DNA of 64,000 nt from Gymnorhina tibicen. Lineage: Eukaryota > Chordata > Aves > Passeriformes > Artamidae. Positions within the stretch are counted from its first letter, which is position 1. Each line of letters starts with the position of its first letter. Shown piece by piece: positions 38,004 through 50,983 of this stretch. Below the pieces are notes generated by a model. That model was not told the DNA's origin and did not search any database. It saw only the letters and a list, made by a program, of their open reading frames with translations. The stretch is taken from NCBI GenBank assembly GCA_013399875.1, contig VXAZ01003489.1, positions 671,236 to 735,235 of the forward strand. The letters are read 5' to 3'. The translations under genes were made by a program, and so were the position numbers.

Positions 38004-41000
38004 CTCCAGCTGATGAATTCAGCACAGAAACCGATAATGCAGGCAGGGAGGGAGAACTGCTCCACCACAGGGACAGACCTCAGGACTCCAAAGCCTTACA
38101 AGACAATCCAGAAGCCACTTAAGAAGAGGGGGACTAACATTAAGAATCTTAATGTAAACTTCATCCTCTCGGTTTCCTAGGCAAAGAATGTACAATGGCA
38201 AATGAGTTATGTGCTAACAATGAAAGTCCTTACGTGGGAAAGTAAATCAATATTGCTGCCCAGCACACCAGGAACACGTGAGTGTAAATGGAGTGGTTTG
38301 GGTCTCTGTATTGTCCTAAAACATCTGTCAGTATTGTTGCAACAAACAGAGCTGAAACGCTGCAGAAATTAGAAACTTGGTTTCTACTGTTCGACAATTC
38401 TTGGAGGTCCTGCCTGCCACCAGCCACACTTGCTGTTGTTATCATGTGGTGCTCCTGTGTGCTGCACAAAATATCTGGCTTGAAGCAAAATATTGCAGTA
38501 TGTCAAATAAAGCAAATTTAGTACCAATCAGCTGCACTAATTGGAATGACAGTGACATTCTGCACTACGCTTAAGAGTGGAAATACCTCACAGACAAGAT
38601 CCTGACGTTTGACTGAGGTTCCCTGTCCAGGCTAATGACATTGTTTAGAAATGCAGCCCCTGCAATCACAGCACAGAATTCAAAATGTATTAATACAGTC
38701 ACCGTATTTACAATATTTCTTAAGCCTTTGACACAAGAAATTCTGCTTGTAGAAGGACAAAGTAGTTCTCTCTTACTCTGTGAAAGAAGGATCTCCTTTT
38801 AATTTAATAATGTAAATGCAAAAAAACCCAACCACTCTACTGACTTAAAAATTACAAGTTTGCTCTGATCCTGTGTTGGAATTCAGGCTTCTTTATAAAC
38901 ACAGTTTCAAAAAATGGGGATTTTTTTCCTATTTTTTTTTTTCCTTTTCTGAGACCAAGCAAGAAATTCTTTGTGCCAGCCAGTAGAGAAAACTGGCAAT
39001 CACCCACCTGCATGAGGAGTCCTGGCCAGTTTCCCCACACCTCTTTAACCTCCTCAGCTCAGGGAGATGAGCTTGACACTGGGTATAAAATCATTGTTTC
39101 GTTTGCATGGTACAGTCAGTCTTCTGGTAAGACTGAATCTGTGGTGGAATTTTGATAGTGGAGACACTTGTTCACTAAAAAAGAAAAATATCAGTCAACA
39201 CGAGCAAAGAGAATTGCATAAAATGAAATCATGCTATATATCTTATTATTGCATAAGAAAGCACTAACAATTAGCTGGATTAAAAGCTGCTTTGGGATGG
39301 AGGTCGCTCCCTTTTCCAGGTAGCACCCAACTCAGAAAACCAATTTATGGTGACTCCCATGCACTAGAAAAGAGAACTGACCCTGGACAAAGGAGTGTTT
39401 TCAAAAGTCAGGGGTTTTGGGAATAAAATTCTGGAATTCTTAATCAACTCTGGGCATTTCCAAAGCAGGCTCTGGAACGGGCACAGTGACTGTGGCACGG
39501 CACTGACGGGGATGAGCAACTGCAGCACCTCTGGCTTTCCAGAGGAGCCCTGTGGGCTGAGACTCCCCCAGTGCAATCCCCTGGAAACCGAGCACTAAAA
39601 TCAGCACACCTAAAATGAGGATGCTTAAAATTCAGATCTCAATCTTTCTGCACTTTTTTTTTCTTTTCCTAGCAATTAAATAGGATAAACGTTTAATTAA
39701 GAAATGTTTAAAAAAAACCCACAGTCTGCGGAGCTAGGGGCACGAAAAACTTACAGTGATAAAGAAGCTCGGAGTTCTCCTGCCACGTTAGTTCACTGAT
39801 GATTAAATTGGTGTAAATATTAGCTGTAGTTAGAGCTGTGCAAAATAGACTTTATTTTTCAGAAACTACACAGAACTTTTCAATTTCATAGAATCCTGCA
39901 CTGCCTCAGTTATGGGCTCCATTTGCAGTGCCGATTAAGTAGATTTTTGCATCAAAAATGCAAATATATACACATTTTTGATGCAAAACACTCTTTGCTT
40001 GAACACTGTTACGTCTGCTGTGATACTGGCCTGCTTGTGCTCAACGAATTTTCCTGTTCCTGGAACTTCACAGTACATTATGGGCTTGAAACAGACCCAC
40101 TTGGGGATAAGGAAAACATCCTTAAAGTTATGCAAAACATTCATAACAAAATGCAAATACTGTTTACAGCTTTCAGCCTCTCAGTATAGCAACTCATATT
40201 CTAAATTGCAGCAAGCTACATGGAAAACTTTTTAATCAGCCTCTGGGCTGGATGTTTGTGGTGGTGTCTTGCAAAAAGGGCCCAGCTTTAGGTGTGAACC
40301 CGCCAGAGGGAGATGGGGAAAGGTTTAGATCCACTGAGCTCTGATGCATGCAGAATGAGATTCATTTCTGCTCAGAAGGTTCCCTGGGAAGGACACTCAG
40401 CCAGGCAGGGCCCTGTCTCCTCTGGGGGAGAGAAAACCAATAGTCAACAGATTGGATTTTAATTCCACCGCTGTTAAAGTGCACCAAAAATGAACTGGGG
40501 CCAAAATAATTATTCACAGCACACGCTGCTGGGCGGTTATAGATTGATGGATTTACATTTTGCCAGGACAAGCAATGCCTTCTGAGAAACAAACCTCTGC
40601 TTCCCTCACCCTTGCACCAGTGATGGATGCAATCCCTGTCACTGCTCGCTGACAGAGCAGCACACATCCCCTCACCCCTCCACACGTGCTCACCCCGCAC
40701 TAAGGAAAAAGCCCTCCGCATTCAGGACTCAATATTCCATTTCCTAGCATACTGCATCAATAACCTAATGACACTTCTGTCAGTCTTTCCCCTGGTCAAT
40801 GCTGCCTCCCCAGGAGATGCCCATAAAGCTGTTTCTCCCCACTGTAACGAACTCACAAAATGGTTCTGCAGAGTGAGGAAGAAAAAAACCACTTAAACTG
40901 TGAAAGAGTGTCAGCTTGTAGAGCAAGAAACACAGGAAGTACATGGATGGGAAGTCCAGCAGAGTGGGAACCTTGCTCAGGTAAGAGCCATTTTCCAAGC

Positions 41001-44000
41001 AGCAGAAATAAGTGAAGGATGTTTGAACAGCTCATCCTGGCCCACAGGGCTTCCTTGGGGTGAGTCCTGCAGGAGTGAAGAGGCTGCTGCCATGAAAACT
41101 GGAAGGAGCTCCTCCCTCTGTTCCAGCTTGCTGAATTTTGTGTCTTTAGAAGATTCTCCCACCCATTCTGCTGGACAGCCCTTGCTTTTCCGGTTGGAAA
41201 ATGCAGATGTTCCCTGAGAACTTCAATTTTCTGCTCTGCAAAGGGCAGCCCCCACAATGGCAACTGAAACGGTGTGGAGAGGAACAAACCAGCTGAAAGA
41301 ACACTGCCCAAAACACCCAGTGAAAGGAAAATTGGCTTCACAGGTGAAAAACATCTGAAGTTCAACAGGAACCTTCTGGTTTAAACCAGCCATCAGATTG
41401 TACCTGATCTTTCACATCTGCTCCTTTCTAAACTCAGGCACCTGCAACTGATCCCCCATGAAAGAAATCTGATTAAAATCAAAATGAAAGCAAATTATGG
41501 CTGTGTTGGTACTGGATTGTAACAAAAATTGCAGGCTCTGCCTTCATTAGGAGCAAACAGTATATTAATGTAGGGAAAGCAGCATACTTTGCATGGAAAA
41601 CATCTTCATGATCAAAGATCTATGTTTTATATAATTTGCTTCCTTGATTATACAAGGAACTACATGTAAAAATACAGTTTTGCTATACAGAAGAATTTAC
41701 ATTAAAGGCTTCCCCTGCTCATCTCCTTCAGTCCCCACCTACCCCGATCAGTGCACCTCTCCTCACTGCAGTAGTGTTCATCAGTCTGCCTCAAACTGAG
41801 AGCCACTGATGGGGAAATCAGGGAACAACAGCAAAATCCTGGGGAGTGAATAATCCTAGCAGTTTGCAATGCCTAAAATTAAACCTGGCATAACTTTTCC
41901 ACCAGATATCTTAATGATATGCATAAATAGGTTTCATTCAAAGGCCAAAATTTTCTAACATTCCCACCAGACCAAGACATCAGAGCTGGTGTTCAACGGA
42001 TGCGTTGTTGTTCCTTTCACTTTGCATTCGGTGTTATAAACTTTGCTTCCCAGGAAGCTAAGCCTGACCCTCAGACTGGAGCCTGTGTGGCTCCCAGATA
42101 AGTAGCTGCAAGTCTGAATCCCTTGTTGGGCCACGCAGGGGAACAGATCAAGAGACCTTTCATCTCCAGTGTCCGTCCTTTGCCAAGCGCAGGAACCAGG
42201 AACGTTCCCATTTCACAGGGCAAAACACACGCTGAGCTCAAGGCAAACACAGCAACTGAATGGATGGCAAAAGACAACACTTCCCTGACAGAGTTCACTG
42301 AAACCCAGAGAAATGAAGTTCATCCTTTTTAAATTGTTCCTTTGTGTAAAAGGGATTATACTGCCTGTGATTTAGTGCTTCTTTAAATGGCTGCTGCTGT
42401 AAAAGTAAGATTACCAAAATGAAGTGATTTAGGAAGAAAATATGAGGGCAGATGCAAAAAGCCCCCAGAAGCACCTGAAATAGTTTCTGCTGAATTATTT
42501 AGCGCAGCTATGTTCTTGTCCCCTCTTGTAACTCGTGTCTACTCCAGTTTATGACTATCACATTCTGGAAAAACTCCAAGTGAAAAAAGCACTAAGCCCC
42601 CTCCCTCCAGCAGGTATGGAAGTCTTGCAATAAACACAGAAATACTGCACTGGCAAAGCAGTTTCTTCCGATTCCAGATTTTTAAACGTCTAATTCCACC
42701 TTAGAGTTAAGAAACATCCTCTAAATTAATTTCAGCTTTGTATATTGTAAAGTATTGCCTTAGGGAAACTTGCTTTCTAAGCTTATGGCAGTTCCTGAGT
42801 GATCTCTGAGGAGAACCCTCCGCTTCAGAGACGGGGACTGAGTTTTGTCAGCGCAGTGCTGAGGATGGCCACCAAGTCTCAGCAGGCGGGAGAAGAACGG
42901 TTACCATTTGAAAAATGCAATTTAGACATGGGGAAGGCAGCTCCGGCTGGGTGAGTGAATTAACCCCTGCCCTCTGCCCTCGCCACTGGCACCTCTCACA
43001 GGCTGTGCAGCAGCCTTAACCTCATGGACAAACATTCTGGCACGTCCCACTGCAGGCTGAAGGATGAGAGCTGAGCAGCACCTTGTGTTGGATGATAAAA
43101 CTCACCATATGCTCCGAGCCTGCTCCCTTCCCTCCGTAACGCAGCAGACTCTGCCTCTCTCTGCCACCATTCCCATGTTTTCTCTTCGAGGCGTTTCTGT
43201 ATTTTCATTGCTCTGTGAAACACCAGCTTTCATAAATCACTTTGTAACACTGTTTTGGATGTGTTTTGTTCTTCCTCATTATTTCTTTCTGTTCTCCCCG
43301 GCATTATGTGTTATACCAAATGCTGCTTTCCAACAACATTTCCAAATGTGTAAATCACGAAGTTCCTTCAGATATTTTTGCCAGCATGATTGAGAGCTCA
43401 GACTGACAGCTGATTATCACCATCCCGCTTCCTCCTTTTGTTGATCCTTCACTATTCAAAAGTCAGATGCTTGTCTCCCACTCTCCTCAACTGGAGAGAG
43501 CTCTTTTCTACCAGTGCACGCTTTAAATATCCAATTGAGTAGGAATGCTGTAATAAAGTGATTATTAAGTTATGCTGTTGTGAATGACTGCAGATTACTC
43601 ACTGTCGTTACGTGCCTGTGCTGTGCAAACATCCTGGGGATGATTCACAAGGCGCTTCCATCGTGCCTGGTTAAATTCACAGGAACGAGATACTCGGAAA
43701 TGTTTTCCCCCAAACAGAATCCATGCCCAGTTTTGTGAAAAACAGCTTATAAAATAATTTTAAAGCACCTGATACCACAATTAAGCATACTTTTAAGTTT
43801 CAGATTATGAGCACTTAAAGGCAGGGAATCAGCTGCTTCAGGAAATAATGAGATGAAAACATTAATGTCATAAACCACCAAATACTCCATCAGCATGCAA
43901 AGGGTGCTAAGGGAGGCAATGAAAATTGTAATATACACATACAATTGATATTACCCATTCTTTAAAAAAAACCAATTTACTGATGCTTCAAGAATCAAAG

Positions 44001-44092
44001 CTTACATGAAGTTAAATATTTATGTGGGCACCTGCAAAAGGTTCGGGGGAAATTTTTACATGAAAAACCTTGGCTTTTGATGGAGAACTTAC
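38004..44092. other. Non-coding DNA containing an octamer-site cluster
   Basis: No supported gene. A 59-nt plus-strand segment ending at a gtaagag donor at 40,981 has a poor acceptor. 40,853-41,365 (minus) is open for 170 codons across a moderately GC-rich region without splice context or a recognised domain, and several other frames overlap it. The element at 39,945-40,158 is listed separately. Confidence 0.5.
39945..40158. promoter_or_regulatory. Cluster of POU-octamer-like motifs with 16-bp inverted repeat
   Basis: A perfect 16-bp inverted repeat (39,945-39,960 with 39,973-39,988, 12-base loop) places ATGCAAA-type cores in both orientations. The exact octamer ATGCAAAT occurs at 39,958-39,965 and again at 40,151-40,158. 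ATGCAAAA occurs at 39,981-39,988 and 40,130-40,137, and its reverse complement at 39,945-39,952. Octamers are known binding sites for POU-domain factors. A regulatory role here is inference; AT-rich DNA produces such words by chance, though a perfect 16-bp dyad less so. Confidence 0.3.
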
Positions 44093-44149
44093 CTCATCAA
44101 AGATACAGGTATGGGTAACTGTACTTCAGCACAGAGATGGGTGTTGATC
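44093..44149 (-). CDS. Candidate 57-nt exon, product unknown
   Basis: On the minus strand a pyrimidine-rich acceptor (gcttttctgtgggcttcag) is followed by 57 nt and a strong gtaagttctcc donor after gatgag. One of three frames is open and gives INTHLCAEVQLPIPVSLM. The length is a multiple of three, so it could be skipped without frameshift. It is isolated: no compatible exon was found next to it. Short segments like this arise by chance often in 64 kb. Confidence 0.15.
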
Positions 44150-44879
44150 CTGAAGCCCACAGAAAAGCTGCCACTGTTTCATTGAGTTTGGAAGTCTCAG
44201 GCTGCAGTCAGCAGGGCCAGGCTTAATGTGCATAACCTGCAGAGGACTGACCCCAGCACACAGGAATGTGAAGGTAACACGCCAGGTAACTGCTCTCATC
44301 ACAAACTGAGGAGCATTTTGGATGTCTGGCTTAGCATATTAACAAGACCTAAAGACCCAAATATGAACTAATTAAGGCTCTCCATAAATTACACAAGCTA
44401 CATTTTGTATCTTATCACTATTTAACAGAAATTGATGTGCTTTTGTGTTTACCAGCTCGTGAGGTAGGGTTTTGTTTCCTAACACATTATTTAAGCTGCT
44501 GGTTCCAGTAGGTCATAGGAGGCTATAAATTACCCTCATTACCTTATTAATTGCAGCATTGCTGAATAAACTGCATAACATAATCACAATTCAGCATCTG
44601 CACCGGGCTTCAAAACTTCCTCCTGCTTTTGAGGAATGGTGGCCAGAGCCAGTGAACACAGAAGGCACTGCCATGGTCCACCCTGGTGTGTGTGGCAGAC
44701 ACTGGCATGTCCTGCAGCACCAGAGCCCCAGTGACAGCCTCATGCACCCTAAGGGCATCAGGGAGGATTTTTACTTCAAATCCCACATGAGGATCATAAC
44801 AAAATGCGTGTTTGCTGTATTTAATCTGGGGCCTCAGTGCCCTGAGCTGAGAATGATCAACTTCCAGCTGACCCTGAAA
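44150..44879. other. Non-coding DNA left of the CR1 fossil
   Basis: Open on the plus strand from 44,559, but the peptide before about 44,875 does not resemble CR1 or any protein I know. It could be a more diverged part of the same element. Confidence 0.4.
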
Positions 44880-45115
44880 TTGTGTGGGATCTGCTGCTCC
44901 AGCTGGATCCCTACAAATCCAGGATGGGATTCACCCAAGAGTCCTCAAAGAGCTGCTGATGTCATTACAAAACTCAATGATTTTTGAGCAGTCTTGGGAA
45001 TCCAGGGAGGCCCCAGCTGACTGCAAGGTGGAGAACGTTGTCCAGGTTTTCAGGAAGGGCAATGAGGAGGACTCCAGAAACCACAGACCTGTCAGTGTCA
45101 CCTCCTTCCACATCC
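44880..45115 (+). pseudogene. Fossil fragment of CR1 LINE ORF2 (reverse transcriptase)
   Basis: The translation carries landmarks of the CR1 ORF2 region at the start of the reverse-transcriptase domain: DLLLQLDPYKS, then in another frame DGIHPRVLKELL, IFEQSWESREAPADCK and EDSRNHRPVSVTS. The change of frame near 44,920 shows a small deletion relative to CR1, so the copy is broken. It is a short remnant of an endonuclease/reverse-transcriptase polyprotein that moves non-LTR elements by target-primed reverse transcription. No 5' or 3' part of the same element is visible beside it. Assignment rests on recalled CR1 protein motifs. Confidence 0.8.
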
Positions 45116-48100
45116 TTCACATCTGCCACTTGGAGATTCTTTCCCCTGAATGTTTCCCAGCTATAATAATTCAGTGCCCTTTTTTTCTGCTTTTCATTTG
45201 ATGGTGAGATGTCTTACATCAGCAATTTTTCTCAGAAAAAAAAAGAAAACTGCAAGGATACAGCTAGAAACATCTCAAGTCCTCTCTGACTACTTTGTGG
45301 GGAAAAAAAACCCAACAGCTTTATCAGAACTGTAGAAACTGTCTAACCCCACCAGCTGACACTTCTCAATTTTACACTCTCATAAGCAGGCAGTAGAACA
45401 TTTATTTAGACCTGATGATGCTGTGACTACTGGCTTGTATTGCAATGCTGCTTTTATGCCTTAAGCTTTATTCCCAGCTGGCAACAAGATCCTGTGATTT
45501 GGGCTAAAACTCTCAGAGAGAAATTTAAAAAGTCACAATCTCAATCATTATCAGCTTATTCTCATGCTTCAGAAAACCTCTGCAGCAAAGCTGTTCTTTG
45601 GGCAGAGAGCTCAGAGCAGGGTGAGCTCCTCTCCTCCCTGATAGACCACTGGCACTTCCACAGGTAGAGATTAAAACTACAGCTTTTTGAGGAGATTTCA
45701 ATTAGTTTCAGGTAAAATACCTATTACATTTACACACACATTGCTTATGACTAAATCAGATCTTTCTTGGCTTAACAGAATTTGGAAATATTTCCGGAAG
45801 CTCCATTTTCACCCGGCCATTCTGTGCTACCACAGCTGCCACAAACAACCCCACAGCTTCACCGAAGCACAGCAGACCAGTTCCAGAACCTGCTACATAC
45901 AGTGCCACATGCACGTGGGCAATTGTGCCTCTCTTGTTTCCTGTTTGGTTTTAGTACTCATTACATGAAGTGCAAAGTGACTTTTTGCAGATTTGTCACT
46001 ACGTTTTGCCTTTGCAATCTCATTTTTCTTCTTGGCAGGGAATTCAGTCATTGAATTCTCAGTAGGTGTTTTTATTTATTCTGTTGGGTTTTAATCTGCA
46101 AATACTGCTGTTCTTTAAGCTGACCTATCCCACACCACAGAAGTAAAAGAACTTCACTGAATGGGTGTGGAGTCAAGCTGCGGTGCAGTTAAAATGCTAT
46201 TTCTTTAATGTACAATTTTATTAGTAGCTTATATTATACATACCTCTTGATGGCTCTTGGTTTTATCTCTTCAAAGTAGTAACTTCTTTTTACTACTCTA
46301 GGAGACAAATAATGTCAGAGAAAGTGTGATCACTAACAGCTTTTTCCACAAATGGAACAGTCTGAGCCACGTGGGGGTACCTGCATCACCAAAGTGTAAA
46401 ACAGCAGCAGCCTGAAATGGATCTCCAGCACCACTGAACTGCTGGTCTGGTCATTATTTATCAATAATAGTATATTACATAAATAACAATATAATTCCTA
46501 TTTCTCAATAATAATGCCCTTGTTCTCTCAGGGACTGTGAAAGCACACGCCCAATTCCGAACGTGGCAGGACCCACTCCCCCAGCTCAGCGGCCTGGCCA
46601 CGGTGTCAGGGCAGGGGAGAATTAGAATGAGGTTACACCAGGTCTCACTTGTTTCTTCTTTAGGACTCAGGCACTTCTCAAGCAGATCAGCACTCAGAGG
46701 GCTCTTCAGTCATCTGTGCTAATTTGCCCCCCGAGACTCAGAGATCAATTATTTCAATGGAACAAAGTCGGGCACTTTGTCCTCATCAAGCCTGGCCCCA
46801 GAGTGAGCTCCCCCCAGCAGGCAGGGGCAGAGCCCAAAAGTGCTGATTTTGTTAGCATGGGGCCTGAGATGCCTCTGCCTCAGATGGGTTTCTTGGTTGG
46901 CCTCGTTACTTCACTAACACAAATAAACACCTTTCAGCACCTGCTGAATTTACTGGACTAAATTAGTGTTTGCTCACAGGCTACAGGCAAAAAACCCCCA
47001 ATCTCTTATTTGGATTTTCCTTCTTAATCTTAGCTTCATATCTAATGAATGGGATTAATTAAGGCCATTAAGCACTCATCAAATAACTCAGAGGAAATCG
47101 ATGGACTGTTTCAATAATTTCACTGCAGCCCAGCACTGTTGGCTCCTCTGCCGAAGGGTGGCAAGGCCAGTTTGGAGATGATCACTGGAGGAACCAGCGG
47201 GGGGGGGCACAGCTCAAATTTACAGGAAGTACCCAAATGTGAGCAAGAAGTCTGCCCCTGGGGCAGAGCACCACGCCCTGCCACAAACCTCCCCGTGCAG
47301 GATTTCTTGGGCGTGCGTGGGAGGAACAGAAACAATTCCCATCGAGAGAGGAACCCAGGCACCTGCTGCTTGTTTGGGGACAAACCCTGCCTGCCACCAC
47401 CCAGAGGCAAAAAGCTTTGGAGGATGATGGGAATCCCTGACTCCCACAGCAGACACTCAAAAACATTTACCTGAAAAGAAGGAACGAGAGTATGGTGTAC
47501 GTAGGACACCATTACTACATTTTTCTTAATCAGGACGATCATTTACATTTACAGCTGGCACTTAGAAGTTTTCATATTTTTTTTTTCATGTTAATCCCAT
47601 GAGAAAATAAACCTCCAGTGCTTCCTCATATATCAAACAGTGCATCCCAACTGTAATTCAGTTAATTAGGAATAAAATGGTGCCTTTGACCATCCCTGGG
47701 TACATCTTTCCCATATAGAAAAAGTTACTTAAGGAGGGTTGTGCCAATACGGCTGCTGATATTCATTAGGGTTATATCCAATCAGAATTTTAAGTAAAAT
47801 TCAGTGTTCTCTCTCTATGCTGTTGTGCAGTTCAGTCTGTTCTGGTGACATCATTGACTTGTTTAATGTGCAATAGACAGTTCTGAAGAGAAGAGTGTCA
47901 AGTTTCTGTTCTGGTAAGACCATTTTGGGAATGAATGAAATAATTTGGAAAACATCGACAATAGCTGTGTATGTGTCTGTCTTAAAAATTCTATACTGAA
48001 ATCCAGCCTCTTAAAATAAATATGGACCCATGGGATTTGTTCATTGATTCCCTTTTATTGTCATTTTTGTAAAAATTAAATGGTATCACCAATATTTAAT

Positions 48101-48389
48101 GTTGGGTTTTTTTAAATTATATACTTTTTTGGGTTATTTGGTTTTTAAAGTCCTCCTTCATTGGAAAAGGCACCTTTTTCCCCAAATTCAAGTCAGATAT
48201 AATTGACACCTCAGAGAAAAAAAAAAGACAGAAATCCATGAAATGACAGTAAGCTAAAATGGAATGTAATTTCAGCATGACAATTTTATACAGCAAACCC
48301 AGGCTTCGAGGTGGTGGTACTCAACAGGGAATAATCATGACAATCAAGTGAAACATTGGTGCATCTACCAGAATCATGTTATGGATATC
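45116..48389. other. Non-coding DNA
   Basis: No supported gene or repeat family. 47,120-47,540 is GC-rich and open in several frames on both strands, with a G8 run at about 47,199-47,206. 46,440-46,500 is AT-rich with several AATAAT-like words. The remainder has frequent stops. Confidence 0.55.
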
Positions 48390-48516
48390 TTTATTACAGT
48401 TTTCAGAATACATGGATTAACAATGGCCAGGCTGTGATTTCATCAAATTCCTATTTTAAACATTACATACAAACACAGAGCTGTTTAAAAAATAGAAATG
48501 CATGAGTTTTGTCCCC

Positions 48517-48552
48517 TTTTTTTTTTTTTTTTTGATTTTTTTTGTTTTTTTG
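48517..48552. repeat. Poly(T) tract
   Basis: A run of 17 T followed by further T-rich sequence. On the minus strand it reads as poly(A)-like, but no processed pseudogene or SINE body is recognisable to its right. Confidence 0.85.
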
Positions 48553-49552
48553 GCATCAGGAGTCCTATGACTTCCAAAAGGGAAATCAAATGGTGCATGA
48601 TAGCAGACTGACTGAACTGTAATAGGTTATTGTTCACATTCTGTGGCATATGTATCACCTCAAACAGTGCTAAAAGCACTCCAAGAACAAATCCCTCTCC
48701 CTCACCACTCTCCCAGTGACATGGGTGGGTGCTTGCAGGACTGCAGAATGCACAGGCTCACACAGCTCCCTCCCTGGAGCACAAAAGCAGCACTATGGGA
48801 CCTGGAGACACCTGAAGCTGAGGCGTTTGGCTGCGTCGGCTTTGAGGTTTTTTTTTTTTTTTAATTTTTTATTTACATTTTGTGTGCATGCGTGGGCGTG
48901 TGTGGAGATACCGCAGAGGAGGAGGTTCCTTACAATACTTATTTCAAAATGAGAAACTTGCAAGTACAGTATGGCACATCAGAGGCGGGCTGGACGTCGC
49001 TCAGCACTTGTCCTGCCCGACCTTGCAGCACTTGGAAGGCAAACAGCAAAGTAGAACTCAGCCAAGCCTTTGTTTAATGGAAAAGAAGCAATTTACATAC
49101 ATAGGTAAGTTTGCTCCCACAGAACTATTACCAGCTTTAAATATTTACTAGCTAGATCATTCTCAGGGTAGGAAGGACTAAAGTCACCCATCACAGCGGG
49201 ATTTGCCTGAGGGATGCAAAAGCTGAACGCTGCAAAGTTTCCTTAACAAAAGCTATAGGAGGATTTCCAGAGCCAAACCTAAAACTCGGCCGGATTCTCA
49301 GAGTTTGGTGCGTTGTGGGATGAATTTAAAGTAGGTTACTAATGAATCGTGGCTTGGATAGAAACCATGAAAATATTATGTTTTTTACAGCATTTGTCTG
49401 AGGTAGTACATATACCACACACAAAAATGCAAAAATATACAGATATTCGTGATTATGTGCATATTACAGAAGGGAACTGTGGGAACGCTCTTGGATCTGA
49501 ATTCTCAAGAAGAACAGATAATTTTAGATCACGTTTCTCACACTGACCACAG

Positions 49553-49890
49553 CCAGCCAAAACCAGAACAAACACCAGCAGCACTCCTGGGAACGCTCCC
49601 TGGAGCTGCCTGCCCGTGCCCTCTGGGGCACGGATTTGTTTGTGGCTCCAGCACGGGGCCTCGATGCGATTCCCACCAACATCACCGAGCGCTGGGAAGG
49701 GATCCCTGCTGAATCACGCACAAACCCCCGCGACAAACCGCGCTGCACTCCACTTCTCAGTGCACTGCATAAAACCGGAGCAAAAGGAGACCAGTGCCTT
49801 TACATTTCTGATCTGCACAGCCAGGAGCTCAGCAACAGATACGTATATTTGTATATGAAACGTTTCGTTCCCGTGACATTTGGAGATTGA
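49553..49890 (+). CDS. Candidate plus-strand terminal exon, product unknown
   Basis: An acceptor-like tttctcacactgaccacag precedes a frame open for 112 codons to a TGA at 49,888-49,890. An AATAAA follows at 49,932-49,937, only 42 bases after the stop. The frame is CpG- and GC-rich in its first half, with purine-N-pyrimidine codon texture, and gives landmarks SWERSLELPARALWGTDL, DAIPTNITERWEGIP and YVYLYMKRFVPVTFGD. I recognise no domain; one N-glycosylation-type NIT is present. The alternative plus frame 49,449-49,712 is also open, so GC content explains part of the openness. It lies antisense to the proposed minus-strand 3' UTR, so at least one of the two readings may be wrong. Confidence 0.25.
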
Positions 49891-50939
49891 ATAGTTCAAT
49901 TCATCGCAAAGGTAAAATTATCTTCCTCTTAAATAAACTAAGAAATGTAAACAGTGTAACATCAGTAAAAAAACTCTCTCAGTACTTGTAACTGGTAAAA
50001 TGTGAATGCAAACAGATGTGCTGGTATATTGTTAACGTAATGTCTCAGAGGACAGAGAGTGAAACATAATTAGCAAGAAATTTACGTATGAACCCTCCAG
50101 TGATTTTCTTTCTGGGATTACTTTGAATACAAATATAATTTAACTGATATATTTCATTTTTTAAAATTAGAAAATAAGGCAAGTGCATTTCTGAAAAAGG
50201 TGCTACTCTTCTACACTTCTAGATAAACATGTGACACCTCTGAAAATTAGATCAATAATAAAAACATTAAAAATATCTGCAATTTAATATAGACTGAAAA
50301 ACTATCAAAAGACAAAGTGACCAGCATCAATTTCAGAAAATATTTTAGACTTCATAAATACGAGCACCCTATATTTACATAAATTATCTTCTAAACTAGT
50401 TTTCCTTTGAAAGACACTTTTGTTCTAACAGATATGTCCATTAAATTATATAAATGTTTCAAATATGAAAAAAATAGTAGTAAAATAGAAGCATCAGATG
50501 ATGTCGTTATTTTGGATTTGCCTTTTTTTCCTAAGATTTGGTTCTTGAAAATCTGTAGCCAGCTTTCACAGAGCTTTCCAAAAAAATACAACCCATGGAA
50601 ATGGAAAAACTTGTGCACTAATAATTACTGCTATCGTATAAAGATTCTGCGGAGAGCTTTTTGAGTTTTCACATGTAAAGATTATACCAATCCTTGGAAA
50701 TCCCAGCAAAATGCTAATTTCAAAATCGGAATTCTAAGACACTATTGATTTATAGAGACATTATGAACCTAATCCTTTAAACTGGCTTTGTACATGAAGC
50801 ATGTTTTTAGAACTGTAAATTTAATAGTTCCATTTAAAGAAGCAGTGCTTCAATACAAGGCTGATGTCGACCTTGCACAAAACAGGATATAATTCTTTTT
50901 AGCTCTTACTAATAAACAAGGAGACAGAATCCTGTTGCA

Positions 50940-50983
50940 TGTTTTTTTTTTTGCCTTTTTTTTTTGTTTGTTTTTTTTTTTCC
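50940..50983. repeat. T-rich low-complexity tract
   Basis: Three T runs separated by short interruptions. No other function is visible. Confidence 0.85.

Noticed and set aside
39945..39988. MicroRNA precursor
   Set aside because: The stem is only 16 bp with a 12-base loop and the arms do not extend in the flanks, too short for a canonical precursor.
40853..41365. Minus-strand open frame of 170 codons
   Set aside because: No splice pair, no domain, and other frames on both strands are also open over the same bases.
48485..48679. Minus-strand frame ending in a Lys-rich tail
   Set aside because: The Lys run is the translation of the poly(T) tract; no retrogene body or AATAAA signal accompanies it.
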